Source of the DNA: Rhizobiales bacterium IMCC20636
Lineage (GTDB): Bacteria > Pseudomonadota > Alphaproteobacteria > Rhizobiales > GCA-2746425
Reading direction: 5' to 3'
Assembly: GCA_016865015.1 (NCBI GenBank)
Contig: CP018226.1
Coordinates: forward strand, 4,495,001-4,559,000
DNA length: 64,000 bases
The notes beneath the pieces are model-generated. The model was not told where the DNA came from, did no database searches, and worked only from the letters and a program-made list of their open reading frames with translations. Shown here piece by piece: positions 1-7,836 of this stretch; positions within the stretch are counted from its first letter, which is position 1, and each line of letters opens with the position of its first letter. Position numbers and translations under genes: made by a program.

Positions 1-767
1 GCATCGACGCGCCGCTATTTGTTCTGAGTGCGGGTGCCATAAATTCGGCCGTGTTGTTGTTGCAATCCGCCACAGACTCCCTGCCGCAGGGTTTGGCCAA
101 CCAATCAGGTGTCGTCGGTCGATATCTGATGAACCACCATCTGACAGGGCTGATGGGCGTAAGGCCATTTCAGGTGAACAATACAAAATTTCCAAAAACC
201 CTGTCGATCAATGACTTCTATCACGGACTGCCCGACGATCCCTCTGCACGCGGCAATCTGCAGATGTTGGGCAACATCGCCGGGCCTATGATCCGATCCG
301 CCTATCAAAACATACCGAAACCTGCAGCCAACTGGCTGGGACGGCACAGCGTTGACTGGCTGGCAATGTCGGAAGATCTTCCCACTCACGACAGTCGCGT
401 ACGTGTGCTGCCCGGCGGAAAAATCGAGGTGAATTATCAACCCGGCGGAAGGCAATCCCATGACCGGTTTGTGCGTCATGCGCAACGTCTTTTGAAGCGT
501 GCGGGCTTTCCCCTGGTCTTGCGACACAGTTTTGGAATCAAAGCACCATCGCATCAGTGTGGCACTGTGCGCATGGGCCTAGATCCAGATCATTCTGCCC
601 TCAACACCTATTGCCGCGCCCACGCACACCCAAACCTGTATGTTGTCGATTCCGGCTTTTTTCCATCATCAGCTGCCCTGAACCCGGCCTTGACCATTGC
701 TGCGCAATCCCTGCGTGTTGGTGCTCACCTGCGAGCTCATTGGCGCAATGACACGATGTCGCTTTGA
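1..767 (+). CDS. GMC family oxidoreductase, C-terminal part (5' end outside window)
   Basis: The reading frame is open from base 3 and ends with TGA at 765-767, so about 254 C-terminal codons are present and the FAD-binding N-terminus is missing. GMC enzymes are flavoproteins that oxidise alcohols and polyols. The visible part has the substrate-domain start VLSAGAINSAVLLLQSA, the catalytic-histidine region SHQCGTVRMG and the closing GMC signature DSGFFPSSAALNPALTIAAQ. It points toward the oppositely oriented LacI gene, so it is not in that gene's transcript. Its nearness to a polyol-type ABC operon makes a polyol dehydrogenase role attractive, but this is inference; no substrate can be read from the fragment. 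Confidence 0.9.
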   Translation, partial: IDAPLFVLSAGAINSAVLLLQSATDSLPQGLANQSGVVGRYLMNHHLTGLMGVRPFQVNNTKFPKTLSINDFYHGLPDDPSARGNLQMLGNIAGPMIRSAYQNIPKPAANWLGRHSVDWLAMSEDLPTHDSRVRVLPGGKIEVNYQPGGRQSHDRFVRHAQRLLKRAGFPLVLRHSFGIKAPSHQCGTVRMGLDPDHSALNTYCRAHAHPNLYVVDSGFFPSSAALNPALTIAAQSLRVGAHLRAHWRNDTMSL

Positions 768-909
768 CATTCGTCCGTTCCCCGTTTGAGGAGAGAGACA
801 ATGAAGTGATTCAGGATTTCCGGTGGGCAGGTCATTGGTTTTTGAGCGACATCCTGCTCGCAAGTCGAACTGCCCTGCACAAACGGACGTGACAGTTGAT
901 CTTGCGTCT

Positions 910-1932
910 TTACAGATTTTCCTTGAACAGCACTTCTATGCGGATTTTTTCCTGCGAGACGACCGGCTCTCTGTGATCGGTGCGGGCGCGCATGATGCGG
1001 ATTGCGCTGCGGACGGCGTGGCCGGGGTCCTGGCAGATGATGGCCTTTAGTTGCTCCGCCCGGATCGCTTCTTCCGTAAACGGGGTGCGTTCATGCGCCA
1101 CCGCACACAGGCTTTCCAGATCGGCGCATTCCGAGACGGCCTTGATGGGGATGCGGGCCTCGGAACTGAGCACATAGACGGCAATGATATCCTTGTTGAA
1201 CTGGAAGCTTCGCTCGATGATGCGTTTGGCCCTGGCGGGGTCGGCATAGGTTTCCAGCGATGGGAGAACTTCCAGATGTGGGAATTTCTCGTTGATGATC
1301 CGATCAAATCCGATACGCCGCTCAATACTGTCCTGCGCCTGAATTGTTTCGGCAATGATGAGGACCCGGCCCTGCTGTTGGCGATGAAACTGGCCGATGA
1401 TCCTGCCGGCGGTGGCCCCGGCGGCAAAATTGTCGATGCCGACGAAATCGGTGTTGTCCAGTTTTTCCTGTCCGGACAGAAACTGGACCAGCTTGATGCC
1501 GCGCTCGTTCAAACGCACCATGGCATCACGCACCTGGGGTGACTCAGGCGCCATGATGGCCACACCATCCAGCCGATCAGGCTCCAATGTCGCAAGATAG
1601 TTTGCCACCCCGTGCGGGTCGCCGACGCCAATCTGGGCGATATCAACGACAACATGATCCGAGGCATGAGTCCTGTTTGCCTCCTCAACCTGCCGCAGCA
1701 GCGCTTCAAGATACTGATCGCCCGTATCAGGCAGCACGAAGCGGAAACTGTACGTCTTGTTCTTGGCCAGATTGGCGGCTGCCAGATTGCGCGTGAAGCC
1801 AATTCTTTCAATTGCTTCACTGACTTTTCGGGCGGATTTCTTGCTCACATTGGGACGGTCATTGAGCACGCGGTCAACGGTTGCCAGGCTGACGCCAGCC
1901 GCTTTCGCCAAATCTTTTACAGTTGGTCTCAT
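910..1932 (-). CDS. LacI family transcriptional regulator
   Basis: A 340-residue DNA-binding repressor of the LacI/GalR family. Residues 4-24 (TVKDLAKAAGVSLATVDRVLN) are the typical LacI helix-turn-helix and the following segment forms the hinge. The rest is a periplasmic-binding-protein-like effector domain of normal length. It is transcribed away from the ABC import operon starting at 2234. The shared upstream region holds two copies of a 16-bp dyad, one of them inside the likely operon promoter, so it very probably represses that operon until a sugar or polyol ligand binds. The ligand is unknown; the kinase at the operon end suggests a triose, tetrose or related polyol. Confidence 0.93.
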   Translation of the reverse strand: MRPTVKDLAKAAGVSLATVDRVLNDRPNVSKKSARKVSEAIERIGFTRNLAAANLAKNKTYSFRFVLPDTGDQYLEALLRQVEEANRTHASDHVVVDIAQIGVGDPHGVANYLATLEPDRLDGVAIMAPESPQVRDAMVRLNERGIKLVQFLSGQEKLDNTDFVGIDNFAAGATAGRIIGQFHRQQQGRVLIIAETIQAQDSIERRIGFDRIINEKFPHLEVLPSLETYADPARAKRIIERSFQFNKDIIAVYVLSSEARIPIKAVSECADLESLCAVAHERTPFTEEAIRAEQLKAIICQDPGHAVRSAIRIMRARTDHREPVVSQEKIRIEVLFKENL

Positions 1933-2006
1933 TGTGTGGTGGGCCCGGTCAATGCTCTGTTTCCTGCACCTGTTTTCGGGCAGTACAGATCAAAAATCAA
2001 GAAAAA

Positions 2007-2022
2007 TGAGGTACGCACCTCA
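2007..2022. promoter_or_regulatory. Upstream operator O1 for the LacI-type regulator
   Basis: The sequence is TGAGGTACGCACCTCA, with perfect 6-bp arms TGAGGT/ACCTCA around a 4-bp centre. It is the exact reverse complement of the second site at 2037-2052. A dyad of this size with a CG-containing centre between a lacI-type gene and a transport operon is the expected form of a LacI-family operator. Binding by this regulator is inferred. Confidence 0.75.
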
Positions 2023-2030
2023 AAAAAGTC

Positions 2031-2060
2031 TTGCATTGAGGTGCGTACCTCAGATATAGA
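2031..2060 (+). promoter_or_regulatory. Predicted sigma-70 type promoter of the ABC import operon
   Basis: A -35 box TTGCAT (2031-2036) and a -10 box TATAGA (2055-2060) are separated by 18 bp. The spacer consists of operator O2 plus two bases. This leaves a leader of roughly 165 bases before the binding-protein gene. The boxes are imperfect matches; the coincidence with the operator is the main support. Confidence 0.6.
2037..2052. promoter_or_regulatory. Operator O2 within the promoter spacer of the ABC operon
   Basis: The sequence is TGAGGTGCGTACCTCA, the exact reverse complement of O1. The centres of the two sites are 30 bp apart, close to three helical turns, so two dimers would sit on the same DNA face. 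The site fills almost the entire spacer between the proposed -35 and -10 boxes, so an occupied site would exclude RNA polymerase. Confidence 0.78.
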
Positions 2061-2233
2061 ATTCCCATCAGCGTAATTTCGAAATCCGAGGAGGTGCGGG
2101 AAATTACCAGCTGACACGCGACGGGAAGGAGATTCGAGGCCTCGCCTCCATTCACTTCCCCCTGTTTTTGGCCCTTCGGGGCATTTGAAGGGTCCTGTTT
2201 CTAGATCAGGACCTGTTTTGGGAGGTTCACATC

Positions 2234-3577
2234 ATGAAATCCAATCTATTGAATTCAGCGGCCGCTATTGCCCTTTTGGCTTGCGGCACCTTTACCGGTA
2301 GCGTCGTGACGGTCTCGTCCGCGCAGGCCGCCGATCTGACCCTTTGCTGGGCGGCATGGGATCCGGCCAATGCACTGGTCGAAATGAGCAAGGATTTCGA
2401 AGCTCAATCCGGTCATAATATGAGCTTTGAATTCGTGCCCTGGCCCAACTTTGCCGACCGCATGCTCAACGAATTGAATTCCGGTGGCAAATTGTGTGAT
2501 TTGCTGATTGGTGACAGTCAGTGGATCGGTGGTGCCGCCGAAAACGGTCAATACGTCAAATTGAATGACTTCTTCGACGCGGAAGGCATCTCGATGGATG
2601 ATTTCCTGCCGGCAACCGTCACCGGTTATGCCGAATGGCCGAAAAACACGCCGAACTACTACGCCCTGCCCGCTTATGCCGATGTGGTCGGCTGGACCTA
2701 CCGCAAGGACTGGTTTGAGCGCCCCGAATTTCAGGCTGAATTCAAGGAAAAATACGGTCGCGATCTGGCCGTTCCGAATTCACTCGCCGAGCTGAAGGAT
2801 ATCGGTGAGTTCTTCCAGGGCCGTGAGATTGACGGCAAGAAGATCTACGGCGCAGCGATCTACACCGAGCGGGGATCTGAAGGCATCACCATGGGTGTCA
2901 CCAATGCCCTGTATAATTACGGCTTCCAATATGAAAACCCGGACAAGCCCTATGATCTGGAAGGCTTTGTAAATTCTGACTCTGCCGTGGAAGGTCTTGA
3001 ATTCTACAAGGCGCTGTATGATTGCTGCACACCTCCTGGCGCTTCGGATGCGTATATGTCGCAAAATATCGACGCCTACAAATCCGGTCAGGTTGCCCTG
3101 CAAATGAACTTTGCCTTCATCTGGCCCGGCGTTGAAGCTGATCCGAATGTGGGTGGCGGCAGATCAGGTTACTTTGCAAATCCTGCCGGTCCCGGTGGTC
3201 AGTTTGCCCAGCTTGGTGGTCAGGGTATTTCCGTTGTTGCCAATTCCGACAACAAGGATGCGGCTCTGGAATACATCAAGTGGTTTGCACAACAGGACGT
3301 GCAGCAAAAATGGTGGGACGTCGGTGGCGCATCCGCCATGCGATCAGTTGTCGAAGCACCTGGTTTTGCCGGCAGTCAGCCTTATGCCCAGACATTCCTG
3401 GACTCGATGGCAATCGTGAAAGACTTCTGGGCTGAGCCCTCCTATGCCTCCCTGTTGCTGCCCATGCAGGCACGCGTGCACAATTATGTTGTCGCGGGTC
3501 AGGGCACGGCGAAGGAAGCCCTCGACGGGCTGGTCAAGGACTGGGATGAAGTCTTTGAAGATGAAGGCAAGAAGTAA
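2234..3577 (+). CDS. Extracellular solute-binding protein of a carbohydrate ABC importer
   Basis: A 447-residue periplasmic binding protein of solute-binding family 1 (MalE/UgpB-like). It starts with a signal peptide of about 33 residues ending AQA before ADLT, a good signal peptidase I site; LLACG at residues 14-18 resembles a lipobox but is followed by the better cleavage site. The ribosome site GGGAGG lies 8 bases before the ATG. It should deliver a sugar or polyol to the permeases encoded next. A strong 13-bp RNA hairpin follows the stop codon, as often seen after binding-protein genes that need higher expression than the membrane subunits. Substrate unknown. Confidence 0.93.
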   Translation: MKSNLLNSAAAIALLACGTFTGSVVTVSSAQAADLTLCWAAWDPANALVEMSKDFEAQSGHNMSFEFVPWPNFADRMLNELNSGGKLCDLLIGDSQWIGGAAENGQYVKLNDFFDAEGISMDDFLPATVTGYAEWPKNTPNYYALPAYADVVGWTYRKDWFERPEFQAEFKEKYGRDLAVPNSLAELKDIGEFFQGREIDGKKIYGAAIYTERGSEGITMGVTNALYNYGFQYENPDKPYDLEGFVNSDSAVEGLEFYKALYDCCTPPGASDAYMSQNIDAYKSGQVALQMNFAFIWPGVEADPNVGGGRSGYFANPAGPGGQFAQLGGQGISVVANSDNKDAALEYIKWFAQQDVQQKWWDVGGASAMRSVVEAPGFAGSQPYAQTFLDSMAIVKDFWAEPSYASLLLPMQARVHNYVVAGQGTAKEALDGLVKDWDEVFEDEGKK

Positions 3578-3608
3578 GCCTTAAACCCGCAAATCCCTCC
3601 CTATGGGT

Positions 3609-3641
3609 GATGAGGTCGGAAAACGATCTTCCGACCTCATC
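3609..3641 (+). other. Intercistronic RNA hairpin
   Basis: GATGAGGTCGGAA (3609-3621) pairs perfectly with TTCCGACCTCATC (3629-3641) around a 7-base loop. There is no U-tract, and the next gene continues 26 bases on. This fits an mRNA-stabilising or partial-attenuation element that keeps binding-protein message above permease message. Confidence 0.7.
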
Positions 3642-3667
3642 AAAGCGCACACAGCAAAGACACAGCC

Positions 3668-4615
3668 ATGTCCAACAAAGTCATAGACCAAGTCGCCCGA
3701 GCCACTCCGGATGTCATGGCTCGAAAGGTAAAAGGGCTCTCAGACAGAGCCATCGCCTGGATCTTCGTAGCGCCCACCATTGCTATCTTGCTGGCGATCA
3801 ACATTTTTCCACTGATCTGGACGATCTATCTGAGTTTTACCAACTATCGGGTGAACCGGCCCAATAACGCTGTCGAATGGGTTGGGTTGCGCAACTATCA
3901 GCGCATTCTGAGTGATGCGGATATCTGGATCACAATGCAGGCGACGGCGCATTTTCTGATCTGGACAATTATCCTGCAGGTGCTGATCGGCTTCACGCTG
4001 GCCTATCTGATCAACAAGAAATTCCGCGGCAATGATCTTTGGACCACCATTATCGTGTTTCCGATGATGCTTTCGCCTGCGGTGGTGGGTAATTTCTGGA
4101 CATTTCTATACCAGCCGCAAATTGGCCTCTTCAATTACGTCGTGGGTTTCCTGACCGGCGCGGACCCCTCGAGTTTTTCCATGATCGGAGAAGTGTCGCT
4201 GGCGCCATGGGCCATCGTTATTGTTGATACCTGGATGTGGACGCCGTTTGTGATGCTGATCTGTCTGGCAGGGCTCCGATCCATTCCAGACAGCATTTAT
4301 GAAGCTGCAGAATGTGACCGGGCCAGCAAATGGCGTCAGTTCTGGACGATCACCATTCCCATGATATTGCCATTCCTGATGCTGGCCGTGCTCTTCCGGG
4401 GCATCGAGAATTTCAAGATGTTCGATCTTGTCGTGCAGCTTACCGGCGGCGGTCCGGGCAATACGACCACGCTGACCTCGATTGATCTGAAGCGTGAAGC
4501 GTTTGAAAAATGGCGCACCGGTTTTGCTTCGGCCTATGCGGTCATTCTGTTTGTGACGGTCTTCGGCCTGGCCTCCATCTATGTGAAAGCGCTCAACAAG
4601 GTGAAACAACGATGA
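3668..4615 (+). CDS. Sugar ABC transporter permease (MalF/UgpA-like)
   Basis: A 315-residue inner-membrane permease. After a short cytoplasmic N-terminus the first membrane helix is at about residues 30-52 (IFVAPTIAILLAINIFPLIW), and five more hydrophobic segments follow. The cytoplasmic EAA loop is visible as YEAAECDRASKWRQFWTITI at about residues 216-235; this is where the ATPases dock. It lies between the binding protein and the second permease and overlaps that gene by four bases (ATGA at 4612-4615), which indicates translational coupling. Substrate inferred only from the operon. Confidence 0.93.
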   Translation: MSNKVIDQVARATPDVMARKVKGLSDRAIAWIFVAPTIAILLAINIFPLIWTIYLSFTNYRVNRPNNAVEWVGLRNYQRILSDADIWITMQATAHFLIWTIILQVLIGFTLAYLINKKFRGNDLWTTIIVFPMMLSPAVVGNFWTFLYQPQIGLFNYVVGFLTGADPSSFSMIGEVSLAPWAIVIVDTWMWTPFVMLICLAGLRSIPDSIYEAAECDRASKWRQFWTITIPMILPFLMLAVLFRGIENFKMFDLVVQLTGGGPGNTTTLTSIDLKREAFEKWRTGFASAYAVILFVTVFGLASIYVKALNKVKQR

Positions 4616-5550
4616 GTTTTTCCGTCACCCAGCCCTCATCGCGGCAAAAATGGTTCGCTGGAATTCTGGTCATCGGATACGCCCTGATCACCATGTTGCC
4701 GCTGTTGTGGATTGTTGCCACCGGCTTCAAGTCCTCAGCGGATTCGATTGCCTACCCGCCCAAAATCCTCTTTGAACCCACGGTCGAGGGCTATGTGAAT
4801 GTGTTCACGACCCAGATGCGTTTGAACGAAGAACTTGCCAGCCAGCCACGTGAAGAGCTGAGCTGGTATGAGCAGCTGGTGCGCAACAAGGGCAACACCA
4901 TTGTCGGAGCCTCTCGCTATTCAGAGCGGTTTTTCAACTCGGTGATCATCGGTTTCGGCTCGACGTTTTTCGCAATCGTTCTGGGCACCGCTGCGGCCTA
5001 TGCGTTTTCCCGCTTCAAGGTGCCGTTGAAGGATGATCTGCTGTTCTTCATCCTGTCGACACGCATGATGCCCCCCATTGCAGTTGCAATACCGATCTTC
5101 CTGATGTTCCGGAATCTGGGACTGAACGATACCCATGCAGGCATGATCCTGCTCTATACCGCGATCAATCTGTCTCTGGCAGTCTGGCTGATCAACGGCT
5201 TTATTGACGAGATCCCGATTGAATATGAGGAAGCCGCCCTGATTGACGGCTACACACGGTTTCAGGCGTTCTACAAGGTCGTGCTGCCACAGGCCGCAAC
5301 CGGCGTCGCCTCCACCGCAATTTTCTGCCTGATCTTTTCGTGGAACGAATATGCGCTGGCAGTGCTGCTGACATCGGGCACGGCGCAAACTGCGCCACCA
5401 TTCATTCCAACCATCATTGGTGTTGGAGGTCAGGACTGGCCTGCGGTTGCAGCCGGCGCGACCATCTTCCTGGTGCCTGTGATGGTGTTCACAATCCTTC
5501 TGCGCAAACATTTGCTGCGTGGCATCACATTCGGGGCGGTGCGCAAATGA
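4612..5550 (+). CDS. Sugar ABC transporter permease (MalG/UgpE-like)
   Basis: A 312-residue inner-membrane permease that pairs with the preceding one. The frame is open farther upstream, but the start at 4612 (MSFSVTQPSS) overlaps the previous stop in an ATGA arrangement and gives normal family length. The first membrane helix is at about residues 18-38. A periplasmic loop of about 85 residues follows, longer than in many relatives, then the remaining helices. The EAA loop is YEEAALIDGYTRFQAFYKVV. The stop again overlaps the next small gene by four bases. Confidence 0.92.
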   Translation: MSFSVTQPSSRQKWFAGILVIGYALITMLPLLWIVATGFKSSADSIAYPPKILFEPTVEGYVNVFTTQMRLNEELASQPREELSWYEQLVRNKGNTIVGASRYSERFFNSVIIGFGSTFFAIVLGTAAAYAFSRFKVPLKDDLLFFILSTRMMPPIAVAIPIFLMFRNLGLNDTHAGMILLYTAINLSLAVWLINGFIDEIPIEYEEAALIDGYTRFQAFYKVVLPQAATGVASTAIFCLIFSWNEYALAVLLTSGTAQTAPPFIPTIIGVGGQDWPAVAAGATIFLVPVMVFTILLRKHLLRGITFGAVRK

Positions 5551-5735
5551 CTTCGTTCATCGATGGCCTGCTGCGGTTCAAACGCGGCTCATGGGAAATG
5601 CTGGCGTCCATCCTGATTGCGCTGGGCGTGGTGATGCTGATGCAGCCTTTCGCAATCTGGTTGTTCACCTACTCCTTCATCGTAACCCTCGTTGGCACTG
5701 TGATGTTCATCATCGTCAGTCATTTTCCGGAGTAA
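5547..5735 (+). CDS. Small two-helix membrane protein in the ABC operon
   Basis: A 62-residue protein with start ATG overlapping the permease stop (ATGA) and a stop only 3 bases before the first ATPase gene, so it is firmly embedded in the operon. Two hydrophobic segments are visible, about residues 19-34 and 36-57, joined by a very short turn. I do not recognise the family with certainty; small integral membrane proteins (for example DUF2160) occur in some rhizobial glycerol/polyol ABC operons. It may be an accessory subunit of the importer. It is easily missed because a much longer overlapping reading of the same frame begins inside the permease gene. Confidence 0.8.
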   Translation: MTSFIDGLLRFKRGSWEMLASILIALGVVMLMQPFAIWLFTYSFIVTLVGTVMFIIVSHFPE

Positions 5736-5738
5736 CTC

Positions 5739-6836
5739 ATGGCGCAAATCATGATCAAAAATGTGCGCAAGGACTTTGGAAGCTTCAACGCGGTCAAGTC
5801 TTCGACGTTCACGATCGAGGATGGTGAGTTTTTTATGCTGCTGGGTCCGTCCGGATGTGGCAAGACAACAACCTTGCGGATGATGGCCGGGCTGGATCTT
5901 CCAACCAGTGGCGAGATCTATATCGATGGTGAAGAAGTCGGGATGAAACCCGCAAGCAAGCGTGATATCGCATTCGTGTTTCAGATGTTCGCGCTCTACC
6001 CGCACATGAATGTGGGCAAGAACATCGCCTATCCTCTGCGCAGCCAGGGCATGCCGAGGGCTGACGTGCGCAAGAAGGTCGGCGAAATCGCTGAAATTCT
6101 TGGCATCACCCATCTTCTGAACACATCGGTCGGAGGGCTTTCAGGTGGTGATCGGCAGCGTGTTGCTCTTGGCCGTGCAATCGTGCGCGATCCAAAAGCT
6201 TTTCTGATGGACGAGCCGCTGGGTGCGCTTGATGCCGAATTCCGTGAGCATATGTCCGAGGAATTGCGCGCGCTTCATGACCGAATGAATGCGACCACTG
6301 TCTATGTGACTCATGATCAGCTTGAAGCCATGCAGATGGGGGACAAGATCGTGGTCATGAATCACGGCGTCGTGGAGCAATTTGGCGTTCCACAGCAAAT
6401 CTACGATTGGCCGGCGACCAAGTTTGTCGCCAAATTCATCGGCTCGCCGCCGATGAATTTCCTCGACTTCAATGGCATGATCGGCACGGGCGCGAAATCC
6501 GTTGCGTTGGAGGGTGTCGACTTTACCATCCCGATGATGCGGGCCGGCGCATTGGGCGATCTGACGCTCGGTGTTCGCCCGGAACATGTGCATTTCTCCG
6601 ACAGTTCGAGCTATCGCGGCAAGGTCATCGCCACCGAGTATCTCGGCACGACCCAGATCGTGACCCTTGCCACGCCCAATGGTGACATCAAGGCGCGGAT
6701 ACCAGCCAGCCAGGTCGTCGGCGTTGACGAAATGATCGGTCTTGAGTTCGACGCCCGCACAATCACCATCTTCGAGGGCGAACGCGGCATGGCTCTGGTC
6801 TCTGAAGCGAATGAAGGAGTGCTGAAGCATGGCTGA
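5739..6836 (+). CDS. ABC transporter ATP-binding protein (MalK/UgpC-like), first copy
   Basis: A 365-residue ATPase for the importer. Walker A GPSGCGKTT is at residues 36-44, the Q-loop in FQMFALYPH near 81-89, the signature LSGGDRQR at 134-141 and Walker B AFLMDEP at 154-160; the switch histidine is in VTHDQ. The C-terminal 120 residues form the TOBE/OB-type regulatory domain (LGVRPEHVHF). The signature has D in place of the usual Q (LSGGQ), a mild change. It overlaps the second ATPase gene by 8 bases. Two different MalK-type ATPases in one operon suggest a heterodimeric motor. Confidence 0.93.
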   Translation: MAQIMIKNVRKDFGSFNAVKSSTFTIEDGEFFMLLGPSGCGKTTTLRMMAGLDLPTSGEIYIDGEEVGMKPASKRDIAFVFQMFALYPHMNVGKNIAYPLRSQGMPRADVRKKVGEIAEILGITHLLNTSVGGLSGGDRQRVALGRAIVRDPKAFLMDEPLGALDAEFREHMSEELRALHDRMNATTVYVTHDQLEAMQMGDKIVVMNHGVVEQFGVPQQIYDWPATKFVAKFIGSPPMNFLDFNGMIGTGAKSVALEGVDFTIPMMRAGALGDLTLGVRPEHVHFSDSSSYRGKVIATEYLGTTQIVTLATPNGDIKARIPASQVVGVDEMIGLEFDARTITIFEGERGMALVSEANEGVLKHG

Positions 6837-7824
6837 AGTCATCCTCAACAATGTCAGCAAGAAGTTTGATGACACCCAAGCCCTCGACAATGTGTCGATG
6901 ACCATCCCGGACGGGTCCTTCGTTGTGCTTCTCGGACCAACAGGCGCGGGGAAAACAACGACCTTGCGTATGGTGTCAGGCCTGGACAAGCCGGATTCGG
7001 GCGACATCCTGATTGGTGGCCACTCCATGCAGGGACTCACCCCGGCGCAGCGGAATGTTGCAATGGTGTTTCAGCAATACTCGCTCTACCCGCATCTGAC
7101 AGTGCGCGAAAATTTGGCTTTCCCGCTGAAATCGCCCTTGCTGAAAACCAGCCCTGCGGAGATTACCCGCAAGATTTCCGAAGTCGCCGAGATCCTGCAG
7201 ATTTCGCACAAGCTGGACAACAAGGCGACGGCGCTTTCGGGCGGGGAAATGCAGCGCGTTTCCATCGGTCGCGCCTTGGTGCGCAATCCTTCGATCTATC
7301 TGATGGATGAACCGCTGAGTTCGCTTGACGCCAAGCTGCGCGCCGATCTGCGCATCGAGTTGAAACGCATTCAGGCGAATACGGGGGCAACCTTGCTTTA
7401 CGTGACACATGATCAGATCGAAGCGATGACCATGGCCACCCATGTGGGTGTTCTGGATCAGGGCAAGCTGATCCAGTTTGGCTCACCCAGAGAGATTTAC
7501 GAAAATCCCGTGAGCATCTATGCCGCCAGCCGGCTAGGTCAGCCGCGCATCAATGTTCTACCGGCAGGTTTGTTCGCGGGCGCGCCCGCTAGCGCAGACA
7601 AGATCGGCCTCAGACCGGAACAGATCATTCAGGGTCAGGGCGAGGACAGCATTGTCACGCGTGTCGAGCATTTGGGCGATCAGACCCGTCTGCATCTTTC
7701 TTTCAAGAATCATGACCTGATCACGGTCACGGATGCACACACGCAGTTGCAGGCAGGTGACATCGTGAAAATCCAGCCACACAAGCCGTTCTATTTCGGT
7801 GCCGGTGGCGAACGTATTGCGTGA
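6829..7824 (+). CDS. ABC transporter ATP-binding protein (MalK/UgpC-like), second copy
   Basis: A 331-residue ATPase. Walker A GPTGAGKTT is at residues 36-44, FQQYSLYPH near 81-89, the signature LSGGEMQR at 136-143 and Walker B IYLMDEP at 156-162, with the H-loop in VTHDQIEAM. The C-terminal regulatory domain is shorter than in the first copy (LRPEQI is visible). It has all catalytic motifs, so neither half of the presumed heterodimer looks dead. It ends 12 bases before the kinase gene, whose ribosome site GAGAGGAGG follows the stop. Confidence 0.93.
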   Translation: MAEVILNNVSKKFDDTQALDNVSMTIPDGSFVVLLGPTGAGKTTTLRMVSGLDKPDSGDILIGGHSMQGLTPAQRNVAMVFQQYSLYPHLTVRENLAFPLKSPLLKTSPAEITRKISEVAEILQISHKLDNKATALSGGEMQRVSIGRALVRNPSIYLMDEPLSSLDAKLRADLRIELKRIQANTGATLLYVTHDQIEAMTMATHVGVLDQGKLIQFGSPREIYENPVSIYAASRLGQPRINVLPAGLFAGAPASADKIGLRPEQIIQGQGEDSIVTRVEHLGDQTRLHLSFKNHDLITVTDAHTQLQAGDIVKIQPHKPFYFGAGGERIA

Positions 7825-7836
7825 GAGGAGGAAATT

